Shown: positions 1 through 8,818 of the stretch, piece by piece
How positions within the stretch are numbered: the first letter of the stretch is position 1
How the letters are laid out: each line of letters begins with the position of its first letter
Source: Niabella insulamsoli
Lineage (GTDB): Bacteria > Bacteroidota > Bacteroidia > Chitinophagales > Chitinophagaceae
Direction of reading: 5' to 3'
Assembly: GCF_039652435.2 (NCBI RefSeq)
Contig: NZ_CP190246.1
Location: 2,356,001-2,420,000, forward strand
Length of the DNA stretch: 64,000 nt
The notes under the pieces: generated by a model
Told to the model about the DNA's origin: nothing
The model's database searches: none
The model's input: only the letters and a program-made list of their open reading frames with translations
Position numbers and translations under genes: made by a program

Positions 1-88
1 AAATATCTACGAAATAACCCAGCGCCGCCACCACAACGGTCAAATTGAGCAGGGATACTTTTTTCTGATGCATGGGATCGGCAAGCAT
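1..88 (-). CDS. MFS transporter, N-terminal fragment (runs off the window)
   Basis: On the minus strand an ATG at 88 opens a frame to the window edge. It encodes a short polar start (MLADPMHQKKVS) followed by the beginning of a first transmembrane helix that ends in ALGYFVDI. A hydrophobic helix running into GYFVDIYD is typical of Bacteroidota major facilitator transporters for sugars or organic acids. Only 29 residues are visible, so the substrate cannot be given. It lies 25 bases downstream of aroQ on the same strand and could share its transcript. Confidence 0.6.
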   Translation of the reverse strand, partial: MLADPMHQKKVSLLNLTVVVAALGYFVDI

Positions 89-113
89 GGTCAACAAAAA
101 ATTGAAGAGAGAG

Positions 114-539
114 TTATTGTTTTTTTTCAAGCAAATGGGCTACCGCGAGCCGGTAACCGTCGAGGCCAAGTCCGCAGATGGTGCCCGCCGCTTTGGCGCT
201 TACATGAGACAGCTTCCTGAAATCTTCGCGCGCATGCACATTGCTGATGTGCACTTCTATCACGGGCGCTTTGATGGCGGCAATACAATCGCCAATCGCA
301 ACTGAAGTATGCGTGTAAGCCGCGGGGTTGAGCACAATGCCGTCCGCTACACCGCCGAATTTTTGCAGCGCGTTTACCAGTTCGCCTTCCACATTGCTTT
401 GAAAATATTCAAAATTAATATCGGGATACCGCGCCTTCAACTGCCCGAAGAATGTTTCAAAACTGTCGGAGCCGTAAATCCCGGGCTCTCTTTGCCCTAA
501 TAAATTGAGGTTGGGGCCATTAATAATGGCGATAGTCAT
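114..539 (-). CDS. aroQ: Type II 3-dehydroquinate dehydratase
   Basis: Converts 3-dehydroquinate to 3-dehydroshikimate, the third step of the shikimate pathway, in the cytoplasm. At 141 residues it has the normal length of the small dodecameric type II enzyme. Visible family motifs are the N-terminal INGPNLNLLGQREPGIYG with the lid arginine and catalytic tyrosine, NPAAYTHTS in the middle, and EVHISN with the catalytic histidine. The start ATG at 539 gives MTIAIINGPN, the usual N-terminus. The assignment is close to certain. Confidence 0.96.
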   Translation of the reverse strand: MTIAIINGPNLNLLGQREPGIYGSDSFETFFGQLKARYPDINFEYFQSNVEGELVNALQKFGGVADGIVLNPAAYTHTSVAIGDCIAAIKAPVIEVHISNVHAREDFRKLSHVSAKAAGTICGLGLDGYRLAVAHLLEKKQ

Positions 540-602
540 GTTGTAATTTTTTCTTTTTGAATCAATAGAGCGCCTATAAAAAGCTAAGATATTGTAATTT
601 GA

Positions 603-1031
603 TTAACTGCCACGAATTGCATCCTCATCATTTTTTGATCGGTTTACTACAAATAACAAAGGCTTTATAAACCGAAAGAAGTCCCAAAACCAGCGGTTAC
701 TGTCTTTCACCCGATCACCGCAGTCGATGGTGCAGGCCCGCAGTGATAACATTTTTAAAAACGCGGCAGGCCATTTGCGCCGTAGCCATCTTAATAGCTG
801 ATAGGCGTACACATGGCCTGCTATTTCAACAATCAACGAGTCGGGTTTTATCGCCAGGCGCTTTTGATTGTACTGCTCATAATCCCTCAAAATAAAAGAA
901 GCCAGCGACGAAAGCCCTTTTATATTATTACGCATTAATCGTTGCAGCGCGGCGTTGGCGCGAAGGCGTACAACGCCGGATGTGAAAGTTGCGGTAATCT
1001 GCTCGTTTTCGATATGATAAGATTGAGTCAA
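603..1031 (-). CDS. Conserved hypothetical protein, 142 aa
   Basis: I do not recognise this protein. It starts MTQSYHIENEQITATF and is rich in Arg, Leu and Trp, with amphipathic stretches such as LLRWLRRKWP and FFRFIKPLLFVV near the C-terminus that could contact a membrane. There is no signal peptide and no known catalytic motif. It lies between aroQ and the divergently transcribed recN, 71 bases from the recN start. Codon use looks like its neighbours, and no competing frame is better, so it is probably a real gene. Confidence 0.6.
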   Translation of the reverse strand: MTQSYHIENEQITATFTSGVVRLRANAALQRLMRNNIKGLSSLASFILRDYEQYNQKRLAIKPDSLIVEIAGHVYAYQLLRWLRRKWPAAFLKMLSLRACTIDCGDRVKDSNRWFWDFFRFIKPLLFVVNRSKNDEDAIRGS

Positions 1032-1102
1032 TATTATAATTTACAGGCGCTAATTTACACCTTCCTGTCGTCGCGAAATGTTCTTATCATTAAATTTGCT
1101 TC

Positions 1103-2758
1103 GTGCTGAAACATTTATCCATAAATAACTACGCAATTATTGATGCGCTGGACATTGATTTCTCCGGGGGCATGAATATCATTACGGGAGAAACAGGTGC
1201 GGGAAAGTCAATCATTGTTGGCGCTTTAAACCTGATTTTAGGCGCGAGGGCCGACACCAATGCATTAGTGAATAAAGAACAGAAATGTATTATTGAAGGC
1301 GTTTTCGACACAAAGGATCAAAAAGATATTGACCTTTTTTTGAAAGCTAATGACCTCGACGAGCAGGGCCAGTTATTTATTCGGCGTGAAATCACTACAG
1401 CAGGCAAAACCCGCGCTTTTGTGAACGACACGCCCGTGAACCTCAGCCAGCTTCATGAACTCAGCGAAAAACTGGTTGATCTGCATCAGCAATTTGACAC
1501 CCTTTCTTTAAGCGACAGCCAGTTCCAGGTAAACGTTATTGATGCACTGGCAGATACGCAAGCGAAGCTCAGCGCTTATCGCGCCGATTTTATAAAATGG
1601 AAGCAAACTTTGAAGCAGCTTTCGGCGCTCGAATTGCAACAGCAGCAGTTCGAAAAAGAAAGCGACTATAACCAGTTTCAATTGGATGAGCTGGCCACGC
1701 TGGATTTGAAAGAAAATGAGCTGGAAACCATCGATGCCGAATTAAAAACACTGACCCACGCCGAAGAAATCAAATCTACTTTGAACAGTGTTTATGCGGA
1801 GCTTTCGGAAGGCGAACAGCCCCTCACCCAGCAATTGAAACGGTTGACTAACCTGCTCAGCAGTTACAACCGTTATCATTCAGGTTTGCCGGATATAACA
1901 GACCGCCTGCGAAGCGCCCAAATTGAGCTGGATGATATTGCTTCCGATTTGGAAAGACTGAATGACAGTGTTCAATATGATGCCGAAAAAATTGAACAGT
2001 TAAATGAGCGCATGTCGGCGGGTTACCGACTTCAAAAAAAACATGGCGTTCAGTCGACCAACGAATTGTTGGAAATCCAGAAACAGCTCGAAGAGAAATT
2101 GCAGGCTGTTTTGAATATAGATGATCAAATCAATCAACTAAAAAAAGAGGCAGCCATTTCGAAAGAAAAAGTCCTCACTGCCGGTGCGCAAATCAGCCAG
2201 CAACGTAGCAAGCAGCTGCCCGCCTTTGAAAAAAAAGTCAATCAAATGCTGGCACAGGTCGGCATGCCCAACGCGCGCCTGAAAGTATCGGCAACATCGC
2301 AAGAGCCTGCGCCAAATGGTATGGACCAAATAGAGTTTTTATTTGATGCCAATAAAAGCGGGCAATTCAAGCCGGTAAGCAAAGTGGCGAGCGGCGGTGA
2401 GCTGAGCCGATTGATGCTATGCATCAAAAGCCTGGTCGCCGAAAAAATGGATATGCCCACTTTGATTTTCGATGAGATAGATTCGGGTATATCGGGCGAA
2501 GCGGCCAAGCAGGTTGGATTGATCATGAAATCGCTGGCGGCCAACCGGCAAATTATATGCATTACCCATCAACCGCAGATTGCGGGGAAGGCAGATGCTC
2601 ATTTCTTTGTGTATAAAGAACTAAAAAAAGAACAAGTGAAAACCAATATCCGCCGGTTGAATGACGATGAAAGAATCAGCGCCATTGCTAAAATGCTGGG
2701 CGGCGAAAATCCCACAGCGGCCGCTCTGGAAAATGCCAGGGAAATGGTGGCCGGATAA
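1103..2758 (+). CDS. recN: DNA repair ATPase RecN
   Basis: SMC-like ATPase that acts at double-strand breaks and holds DNA ends for RecA-dependent repair. At 551 residues it has the usual length. The Walker A motif GETGAGKS is at about residues 29-36, a long Gln/Glu/Lys-rich coiled coil occupies about 150-380, and the ABC signature SGGELSR and Walker B LIFDEIDSG lie at about 430-462. The start is a GTG (VLKHLSINNYAIID). The alignment-typical N-terminus begins here and no upstream ATG exists. A TAAATTTG sequence at 1091-1098 resembles a Bacteroidota -7 element but sits too close to the GTG for a normal leader. Confidence 0.96.
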   Translation: MLKHLSINNYAIIDALDIDFSGGMNIITGETGAGKSIIVGALNLILGARADTNALVNKEQKCIIEGVFDTKDQKDIDLFLKANDLDEQGQLFIRREITTAGKTRAFVNDTPVNLSQLHELSEKLVDLHQQFDTLSLSDSQFQVNVIDALADTQAKLSAYRADFIKWKQTLKQLSALELQQQQFEKESDYNQFQLDELATLDLKENELETIDAELKTLTHAEEIKSTLNSVYAELSEGEQPLTQQLKRLTNLLSSYNRYHSGLPDITDRLRSAQIELDDIASDLERLNDSVQYDAEKIEQLNERMSAGYRLQKKHGVQSTNELLEIQKQLEEKLQAVLNIDDQINQLKKEAAISKEKVLTAGAQISQQRSKQLPAFEKKVNQMLAQVGMPNARLKVSATSQEPAPNGMDQIEFLFDANKSGQFKPVSKVASGGELSRLMLCIKSLVAEKMDMPTLIFDEIDSGISGEAAKQVGLIMKSLAANRQIICITHQPQIAGKADAHFFVYKELKKEQVKTNIRRLNDDERISAIAKMLGGENPTAAALENAREMVAG

Positions 2759-2767
2759 AAATGCTTC

Positions 2768-2980
2768 ATGGGCCTGAAAATTGTCATCATACTTTGTGTA
2801 TTCGCCATTATGGTGATCGGCAGCATTTACACCTATCGTTATTTAAACGATAAGCTGATGTCAAGCCGCAGTAGTTTCGGCCTCATTTTTTTCGCGCTCC
2901 TGCTCTTTGTGACAATGGCAGGCATTTATTTCGCCGGGCTTTTTTCGATCGTTTGGCTCTACAATTACCTCTCCTCTTAA
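2768..2980 (+). CDS. Small two-helix membrane protein, 70 aa
   Basis: Encodes 70 residues with two hydrophobic helices: about 4-24 (IVIILCVFAIMVIGSIYTY) and about 37-65 (FGLIFFALLLFVTMAGIYFAGLF). They are separated by a short charged loop. It begins 9 bases after recN stops and ends 6 bases before the PAP2 gene, so the three are probably co-transcribed. No family is recognised and no function can be given beyond an inner-membrane location. Confidence 0.65.
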   Translation: MGLKIVIILCVFAIMVIGSIYTYRYLNDKLMSSRSSFGLIFFALLLFVTMAGIYFAGLFSIVWLYNYLSS

Positions 2981-2986
2981 ACCCTC

Positions 2987-3820
2987 ATGCTGTTGTTAAA
3001 AGGATATTTTTTCTATACCGCTATATGGATTTGTTTGAAATTCCCCTGCGCTTTCACTGCTGCAGCACAAACAGACAGCCAGTATAAACCTGATCATCAC
3101 TCATTTTTTATAAAACAATCGGCCGATACGTCATTACCCTTAGAAAAACTTGATCAGAATTTTTTAATTAACGGTGTAAAAGATGGCGTAGCCGTAGCTG
3201 CGCGGCCGGCTCATTGGCAGCAAAAAGACTGGCTCAGGTTTTCAGCCCTATTAGCAGGAACCGGCACCCTGTTGGCTTTTGACGAAAAGCTGCGGCATGC
3301 GGCGTTAACCCATCGATCGACATTTGCCAATGGTGTGGCGGAGTTCGTCGAACCGGTTGGCAGCTTCTACGGCATTGCCCTTTTCCCAGTTGTTTACGCT
3401 ACCGGCCTTGCGATCAGGAACCCGCGTGTTCAAAGTGTGGGGCTGCGCGGAAGCAAGGCCATGGCGATCTCTACGACAATGGCTTTTGTCACCAAAAACC
3501 TGATCAGAAGGCAACGCCCGGATGCGACGGATCAGCCTTTCCAGTTTGCGCTGCCCTTTGCTAAACCGAAATACACCTCGCTCCCGTCAGCACATGCAGC
3601 CGTGGCATTCACTATTGCAACAACGCTTGCCTCCGAATTTCCTGATCAAAAGTGGCTTCCGCCGGTTGCTTACTCGCTTGCGTCTTTAACGGCGCTTTCG
3701 CGTGTGTACGAAAAACGGCATTGGAGCAGTGATATATTGTTAGGCGCAGCGCTGGGTTATTTCGCGACAAAGGCTGTTTATAAGATCGGGAAGAAAAAGC
3801 GTCGCTTAAGCGCCTATTGA
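2987..3820 (+). CDS. PAP2-family membrane-associated phosphatase
   Basis: Belongs to the phosphatidic acid phosphatase type 2 superfamily, which removes phosphate from lipid phosphates such as undecaprenyl pyrophosphate or phosphatidylglycerol phosphate. All three signature motifs are present: KNLIRRQRP (K-x6-RP) at about residues 169-177, PSAH at about 199-202 (Ala in place of the usual Gly), and SRVYEKRHWSSD (SR-x5-H-x3-D) at about 237-248. The N-terminus carries a signal peptide ending near AFTAAAQ, and several hydrophobic helices follow. The protein is 277 residues. The exact lipid substrate is unknown. Confidence 0.85.
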   Translation: MLLLKGYFFYTAIWICLKFPCAFTAAAQTDSQYKPDHHSFFIKQSADTSLPLEKLDQNFLINGVKDGVAVAARPAHWQQKDWLRFSALLAGTGTLLAFDEKLRHAALTHRSTFANGVAEFVEPVGSFYGIALFPVVYATGLAIRNPRVQSVGLRGSKAMAISTTMAFVTKNLIRRQRPDATDQPFQFALPFAKPKYTSLPSAHAAVAFTIATTLASEFPDQKWLPPVAYSLASLTALSRVYEKRHWSSDILLGAALGYFATKAVYKIGKKKRRLSAY

Positions 3821-3905
3821 AAGTCGTTTTAAAAAATACAAATCGACCGACAATTCCCAACCTAAATCAAAAATCATTCTTACATTTACCCCCTAATAAT
3901 TATCT

Positions 3906-4724
3906 ATGGCTTATAATCTTTTAAAAGGTAAAAAAGGAATCATATTTGGTGCGCTTGATGAGAAATCCATTGCCTGGAAAACCGCGCAAAAATGCTATGC
4001 AGAAGGAGCAGAAATCGTTTTAACCAATGCGCCGGTAGCGTTGCGCATGGGTGCGATCAATCAACTGGCAGCCGCATGTGGCGATGCGCCTGTTATTGGC
4101 GCGGATGTCACCAGCCTCGACGATTTGAAAACCCTTTTCGAAAAATCAATGGAACATTTTGGTGGCAAGCTCGATTTTATTTTGCATTCGGTGGGTATGG
4201 GATTAAATGTGAGAAAGGGAAAACATTATACCGAAATGAATTATGAATGGAATCAAAAAACATTTGATATTTCATCCATGAGCCTGCATAAGGTTTTGAG
4301 AACAGCCTGGGACCTGGATGCCTTAAACGAAAACGCGAGCGTGGTAGCGCTTACTTATATTGCGGCACAGCGTGTGTTCCCTGATTACAATGAAATGGCC
4401 GATGCCAAAGCATTGCTGGAAAGCGTTACACGCATGTTTGGTTATTACTATGGCGAGAAAAAGAAAGTGCGCGTGAATACCATTTCTCAGTCTCCTACGC
4501 CAACAACTGCGGGTAGTGGTGTTAAAGGCTTTGACAGTTTTATAAATTATGCGGAAAAAATGAGCCCGTTGGGCAATGCACCAGCTGAAGCTTGCGCCGA
4601 ATATATTTCGGTTATGTTTAGCGACCTGACAAAGTATGTTACCATGCAGAATCTTTTCCACGACGGCGGCTTTAGCTTTACCGGCGTAACGCCAAAAGTT
4701 TTGGAAGCTATGGGTGGCGAATAA
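3906..4724 (+). CDS. fabI: Enoyl-[acyl-carrier-protein] reductase (NADH)
   Basis: Catalyses the last reduction of each fatty-acid elongation cycle, trans-2-enoyl-ACP to acyl-ACP. It is an SDR-fold protein of 272 residues. The N-terminus KGKKGIIFGALDEKSIAWKT is the typical divergent FabI dinucleotide site, HSVGMG follows, and the active-site segment YIAAQRVFPDYNEMADAKA holds the catalytic Tyr and the Lys six residues later, with the Met characteristic of FabI. The C-terminal GGFSFTG stretch is usual. It appears monocistronic and is followed by a terminator at 4744-4779. Confidence 0.95.
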   Translation: MAYNLLKGKKGIIFGALDEKSIAWKTAQKCYAEGAEIVLTNAPVALRMGAINQLAAACGDAPVIGADVTSLDDLKTLFEKSMEHFGGKLDFILHSVGMGLNVRKGKHYTEMNYEWNQKTFDISSMSLHKVLRTAWDLDALNENASVVALTYIAAQRVFPDYNEMADAKALLESVTRMFGYYYGEKKKVRVNTISQSPTPTTAGSGVKGFDSFINYAEKMSPLGNAPAEACAEYISVMFSDLTKYVTMQNLFHDGGFSFTGVTPKVLEAMGGE

Positions 4725-4743
4725 TATTTACCCTACAAAAGAG

Positions 4744-4779
4744 AAAGAGCCGGACTTTGATAAGCGCCGGCTCTTTTTA
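4744..4779. terminator. Rho-independent terminator between convergent genes
   Basis: A perfect 10-bp inverted repeat, aaagagccgg / ccggctcttt, has a 13-base loop and A and T runs on the two sides. It lies between the convergent ends of fabI and the amidohydrolase gene and can serve both strands. Confidence 0.8.
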
Positions 4780-4804
4780 TTTACTGAACAAACGTTGTGC
4801 TTCT

Positions 4805-5641
4805 TTACAATAAGCCATAAAACTTAATAGCGTTGCCCCCGTAAAAAGCTGCTTTTTCGCGTTCGCTGAACGTGTTAAAATACGCGTCAACAATGGCTTT
4901 CATTTTTTTATAAGATCCTGCTACAAGACAGACCGGCCAATCGCTGCCAAACATCAGTCTCTTCATTCCAAAGGCTTCTACGACAACATCGATATACGGC
5001 GTAAAATCGGCAGGCTTATATTTTTTCCAATCGGCTTCAGTGATCATCCCGCTTATTTTGCAATAAACATTAGGGAGCCGGGCAATGGCTTGCATATCTT
5101 TTTTCCAGTCATCTATCCTGCCGTCTTTTATATAAGGCTTCGCCATATGATCGATCACAAATTTTTGGTGGGGAAAGGCAGCAGCCAGCTTTTTTGCATA
5201 TTTCAGCTGATCGGGAAAAATCAATATATCGTATGTGAAGCCATAGTTTTCCAGTTTGCTGATGCCATTCGTAAAAGAGCGTTTCAACATCAAAGCCCTG
5301 TCTTTCTCGCCCTGCAACACATGGCGAAAGCCTTTCATTTTCGGATAAAAACGGTAATGCGCTAATTGGTCTTCAATATTTCTGGCCCGCAGATCAACCC
5401 ATCCCACCACTCCTTTTACAAAGTCGTGCTGCATCGCATTGGTAAGCTGAAAAAGATTTTCAACCTGCGACTGATCGCTTTGTACTACCACACATCCATC
5501 GATGCCATTATCAGCTAAAACCGGCTTTAAATTTTTGGGTAAAAAATCCTTTCGAATAGCTTTCATCGGCTCATCGATCCAGCTATCGCGAACGGGATCA
5601 AATATCCAAAAATGCTGGTGAGCGTCAATTGTCTGCGCCAT
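4805..5641 (-). CDS. Amidohydrolase-2 family protein, probable L-fucono/L-rhamnono-lactonase
   Basis: TIM-barrel metal hydrolase of 278 residues. The N-terminus IDAHQHFWIFDP has the HxH metal site, DHMAKP a later metal-binding His, and MFGSDWPVC the conserved Asp with its typical GSDWP surrounding. This pattern is that of the COG3618 lactonases, which open L-fucono-1,5-lactone or L-rhamnono-lactone. The two genes upstream on the same strand are a FAH-family hydrolase and an SDR, which fit later steps of the same oxidative deoxy-sugar pathway. The precise sugar is inferred. Confidence 0.8.
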   Translation of the reverse strand: MAQTIDAHQHFWIFDPVRDSWIDEPMKAIRKDFLPKNLKPVLADNGIDGCVVVQSDQSQVENLFQLTNAMQHDFVKGVVGWVDLRARNIEDQLAHYRFYPKMKGFRHVLQGEKDRALMLKRSFTNGISKLENYGFTYDILIFPDQLKYAKKLAAAFPHQKFVIDHMAKPYIKDGRIDDWKKDMQAIARLPNVYCKISGMITEADWKKYKPADFTPYIDVVVEAFGMKRLMFGSDWPVCLVAGSYKKMKAIVDAYFNTFSEREKAAFYGGNAIKFYGLL

Positions 5642-5667
5642 AATTTAATTGCTTAAAAGTTATTCCA

Positions 5668-5700
5668 TAAAAAGACCTTACTAATATTAAACCAGTAAGG
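5668..5700 (-). terminator. Hairpin terminator after the FAH-family gene
   Basis: Read on the minus strand, ccttact and agtaagg form a 7-bp stem around an 11-base loop, followed by tcttttta. A second small hairpin, ccgcctatcaggcgg, lies just upstream at 5713-5727. Together they suggest partial termination between the hydrolase gene and the downstream lactonase gene. Confidence 0.55.
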
Positions 5701-5734
5701 CCTGTAAACAACCCGCCTATCAGGCGGAAAAAAA

Positions 5735-6589
5735 TTATTTACTCCATGCAACACAAGTCTGACTTGAAGTACCCAATCCGTCGATTCCTAATTCTACCAC
5801 GTCGCCGGGTTTCAGATAAACCGAAGGACTAAAGCCCATGCCCACACCAGCGGGTGTTCCTGTAGAAATTACATCGCCAGGCAATAGCGTCATAAACTGG
5901 CTCACGTAAGAAATAATATAGGGCAGCTTAAAAATGAAATTAGCAGTGGTGCCATCCTGCATGGTTTGCCCGTTTACTTTCAGCCACAAACGCAGGTTAT
6001 CTACATCGCCAATTTCATCTTTGGTCGCCAGGAAAGGCCCCAGCGGCGCAAAAGTGTCGCAACCCTTACCCTTATCCCAGGTTCCGGCGCGCTCCAGCTG
6101 AAACTCGCGCTCACTCACATCATTGTGTAACACATATCCGGCTACGTAGTCCATCGCTTCAGCTTCGCTCACATAGCTGGCTTTTTTTCCAATTACCAGC
6201 GCCAGTTCTACCTCCCAATCTGTTTTTACCGAATTTCTTGGAATAACGATATTATCATTGGGGCCGCAAAGCGACGTAGTAGACTTCATAAAAATTACGG
6301 GCTCGGCCGGCACCGCAGCGCCTGTTTCTTTGGCATGATCTGCGTAGTTGAGTCCTATGCAAAGTATTTTTGAAGGGCGCGCCACCGGGCTGTCAAGCCT
6401 TTCGTTATCGTTGATTTTAGGCAGGCTTCCTTTGTTATCTTTTACAAATTTTTCCAAACGGGCCAAGCCACCTGTTTCAAAAAAACGCTCGTTATAATCT
6501 TCGCCAAAAGCCGAGGTATCGTATTTTACATCGTCGATAATGACGCCTGTTCCCGTTTCTCCGGCCTGGCCAAATCTGATCAGTTTCAT
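5735..6589 (-). CDS. Fumarylacetoacetate hydrolase family protein, probable 2,4-diketo-3-deoxy-L-fuconate/rhamnonate hydrolase
   Basis: FAH-fold protein of 284 residues. The N-terminal 70 residues are the variable domain; the catalytic domain starts at ILCIGLNYADHAKE and holds DWEVELALVIGKKA with the ExE metal ligands and a later HNDVSEREFQ segment with the conserved Asp. FAH enzymes cleave or hydrolyse C-C bonds in beta-diketo acids. Placed between an SDR and a lactonase, the best fit is the last step of the non-phosphorylating L-fucose/L-rhamnose route, giving pyruvate and L-lactate. The family is certain and the substrate is inferred from context. Confidence 0.85.
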   Translation of the reverse strand: MKLIRFGQAGETGTGVIIDDVKYDTSAFGEDYNERFFETGGLARLEKFVKDNKGSLPKINDNERLDSPVARPSKILCIGLNYADHAKETGAAVPAEPVIFMKSTTSLCGPNDNIVIPRNSVKTDWEVELALVIGKKASYVSEAEAMDYVAGYVLHNDVSEREFQLERAGTWDKGKGCDTFAPLGPFLATKDEIGDVDNLRLWLKVNGQTMQDGTTANFIFKLPYIISYVSQFMTLLPGDVISTGTPAGVGMGFSPSVYLKPGDVVELGIDGLGTSSQTCVAWSK

Positions 6590-6708
6590 GTGTTAAATGT
6601 TTATACTTTTTTAGTTGTCTTACTTCTGCTGCTCACAGCTATAATCCTGTTTTCGGGCGCAAAGTAGGTTTATGACTATTTCCTATTGTAAATACTTTTA
6701 AAATACCC

Positions 6709-7473
6709 TTAGTTATTCAGTTTGATGAAACCACCATCGATCGGATAATCACAACCGGTAATAAAGGATGCTTCATCACTGCATAAATATAAAATTAAGG
6801 CAGCAATTTCATCGGGTTTTGCCATACGGCCAATGGGTTGTGTCTGCGATAGCTTTTCATACATTTCTGCTTCTTTGCCCGGATAATTTTTGGCCAAAAA
6901 TCCATCCACAAAAGGAGTATGCACGCGGGCCGGTGAAATACAATTGCAGCGGATGTTATCTTTGATATAATCCTTGGCCGTAGAAAGCGTCATGGCTAAC
7001 ACGGCGCCTTTGCTCATACTGTAGGCAAACCTGTCGGGAATGCCCACACTCGACGCAATAGAAGCGAGATTTAAAATAACACCGCCACCCTTTTCTTTCA
7101 TTAATGGGATAGCCGCGAAAAGGCTGTTGTAGACGCCTTTCACATTTACATTAAAAACCTTCTCGAAATCTTCCGCCGTAGTGGTCTCCACTTTCCCAAT
7201 ATGCGAAACACCGGCGCTATTAACCAATATATCGATAGAACCGGCGTCGGCAAAAGCTTTCACAACCTCGGCCTGATCGGCCACATTTACCGGCATCGCT
7301 GTGGCGTTCCCACCGGCGTTTATAATTTCTTGTGCCGTTTGTGCTGCGGCATCTTTATTGAGGTCGGCGACAAACACCTGGGCGCCGGATTTTCCAAATA
7401 ATAAACATACGGCCTTTCCTATACCGCTGCCGCCGCCCGTTACAATCGCTTTTTTATTTTTTAACTGAAACAT
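6709..7473 (-). CDS. SDR-family NAD(P)-dependent oxidoreductase, probable 2-keto-3-deoxy-L-fuconate dehydrogenase
   Basis: Classical short-chain dehydrogenase of 254 residues. The cofactor motif TGGGSGIGKAV is at about 12-22, NSAG in the middle, the catalytic Ser in LNLASIASS, the YSMSK active site near 153-157, and a C-terminal YPIDGGF. It is the first gene of a three-gene minus-strand group with the FAH hydrolase and the lactonase. That grouping suggests oxidation of 2-keto-3-deoxy-L-fuconate or -rhamnonate at C4. L-fucose dehydrogenase itself is an alternative, since SDRs do both. Confidence 0.82.
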   Translation of the reverse strand: MFQLKNKKAIVTGGGSGIGKAVCLLFGKSGAQVFVADLNKDAAAQTAQEIINAGGNATAMPVNVADQAEVVKAFADAGSIDILVNSAGVSHIGKVETTTAEDFEKVFNVNVKGVYNSLFAAIPLMKEKGGGVILNLASIASSVGIPDRFAYSMSKGAVLAMTLSTAKDYIKDNIRCNCISPARVHTPFVDGFLAKNYPGKEAEMYEKLSQTQPIGRMAKPDEIAALILYLCSDEASFITGCDYPIDGGFIKLNN

Positions 7474-7532
7474 GCTGTGAACTTTTTGATCGCGGAAAGA
7501 TACTAAAATGGAATTGCAAAGCTGCCGGTGAC

Positions 7533-7566
7533 CAAAAAAAAGCTGCTACAAAATTGTAACAGCTTT
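7533..7566 (-). terminator. Terminator downstream of dnaJ
   Basis: Read on the minus strand, aaagctgttaca and tgtagcagcttt form an 11-of-12-bp stem with a 4-base loop, followed by a run of eight T. It lies 20 bases past the dnaJ stop codon. Confidence 0.75.
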
Positions 7567-7585
7567 GATAATTTTTTTGTTTTAT

Positions 7586-8746
7586 TCAATTAAATAAGTC
7601 CTTGATCTTATCAAAGAAACCTTTTTCCGTTTTTTCAGGCTGCGGTTTCATATTGGGCGATTCGGCGAGTTTTTCCAAAGTATCTTTTTCTTCGTCGCTA
7701 AGATTTTGAGGCGTCCATACACTTACATGAATAAGCTGATCGCCTTTTTCATAGCTCGAATGCACATTGGGAAAACCCTTCCCTTTCAATCTGAAAATCT
7801 TACCACTCTGGGTTCCCTGTGGGATTTTTATTTTAGCGCGGCCGTCAATGGTCGGCACTTCTGCATTCGTACCGAACACGGCATCCGTAAACGAAATATG
7901 CAGGTCGTAAACTACATTTAAACCTTCTCTTTGTAAATCCGCATGCGATTCTTCTTCAATCAACACAATCAAATCGCCCGAAGCGCCGCCGCGTTCGCCG
8001 GCATTTCCCCTACCGCCAACACTTAGTTGCATGCCATCCTGAACGCCCGCCGGCACGTCAATGGTAATGGTTTCTTCACCATACACGCGTCCGGAACCTT
8101 TACAATTGGAGCATTTAGCAGTAATAGTTGTTCCCTCGCCGTTACAATCCGAACAGGTGGTCACAGTCTGCATTTGACCAAGAAAAGTATTTTGCACCCT
8201 TCTTACCTGCCCGCTACCCTGGCAGGTGCGGCAGGTTTGCACACTGCCTTTATCTTTAGCGCCGCTACCACTACAGGTGTCACAGGAAGTATATTTTTTT
8301 ACTTTAATATTTTTAGTAACGCCTTTCGCAATTTCCTCATAGGTTAACTTTAATTTCACCCGGAGATTGCTCCCTCTCACACCTCTGGCGCGCTGGCCGC
8401 CACCACGAGATCTGCCGCCACCGAAAAAGCTGCCGAAAATATCGTCGCCAAATACGTCGCCAAATTGGCTGAAGATGTCATCCATATTCATACCGCCGCC
8501 AAAACCACCGCGACCGGCCCCACTTAACCCGGCATGGCCAAAGCGGTCGTATTGCGCACGCTTGTCCGTATCGCTCAAAACTTCGTAGGCTTCTGCGGCC
8601 TCTTTAAATTTCTCTTCCGCAGCCTTATCACCCGGGTTTCGATCCGGATGATATTGCATCGCTACTTTTCGGTAAGATTTCTTAATCTCCTCAGCAGAAG
8701 CAGTTTTGGAAACACTCAATACCTCGTAATAATCTCTTTTTGACAT
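7586..8746 (-). CDS. dnaJ: Molecular chaperone DnaJ
   Basis: Co-chaperone that stimulates DnaK ATPase and delivers unfolded proteins. It is full length at 386 residues. The J domain has HPD at residues 33-35, then a Gly/Phe-rich stretch (GGFGGGMNMDD, FGSFFGGGRSRGGGQ), then four zinc-binding repeats (CDTCSGSG, CRTCQGSG, CSDCNGEG, CSNCKGSG), then the C-terminal substrate-binding domain. It lies 72 bases downstream of grpE on the same strand, so it is the second gene of a heat-shock operon. Confidence 0.97.
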   Translation of the reverse strand: MSKRDYYEVLSVSKTASAEEIKKSYRKVAMQYHPDRNPGDKAAEEKFKEAAEAYEVLSDTDKRAQYDRFGHAGLSGAGRGGFGGGMNMDDIFSQFGDVFGDDIFGSFFGGGRSRGGGQRARGVRGSNLRVKLKLTYEEIAKGVTKNIKVKKYTSCDTCSGSGAKDKGSVQTCRTCQGSGQVRRVQNTFLGQMQTVTTCSDCNGEGTTITAKCSNCKGSGRVYGEETITIDVPAGVQDGMQLSVGGRGNAGERGGASGDLIVLIEEESHADLQREGLNVVYDLHISFTDAVFGTNAEVPTIDGRAKIKIPQGTQSGKIFRLKGKGFPNVHSSYEKGDQLIHVSVWTPQNLSDEEKDTLEKLAESPNMKPQPEKTEKGFFDKIKDLFN

Positions 8747-8818
8747 CTATTTTATTTTGAAATAAACATAATTTAAATTTGATAATCAATTATTTAAATA
8801 AAACTATCTTAAATTAAA

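Noticed and set aside
1091..1098. TAAATTTG before recN as a promoter
   Set aside because: Transcription from it would begin at about the GTG codon itself, and no matching -33 element is seen. A leaderless mRNA is possible but not supported.
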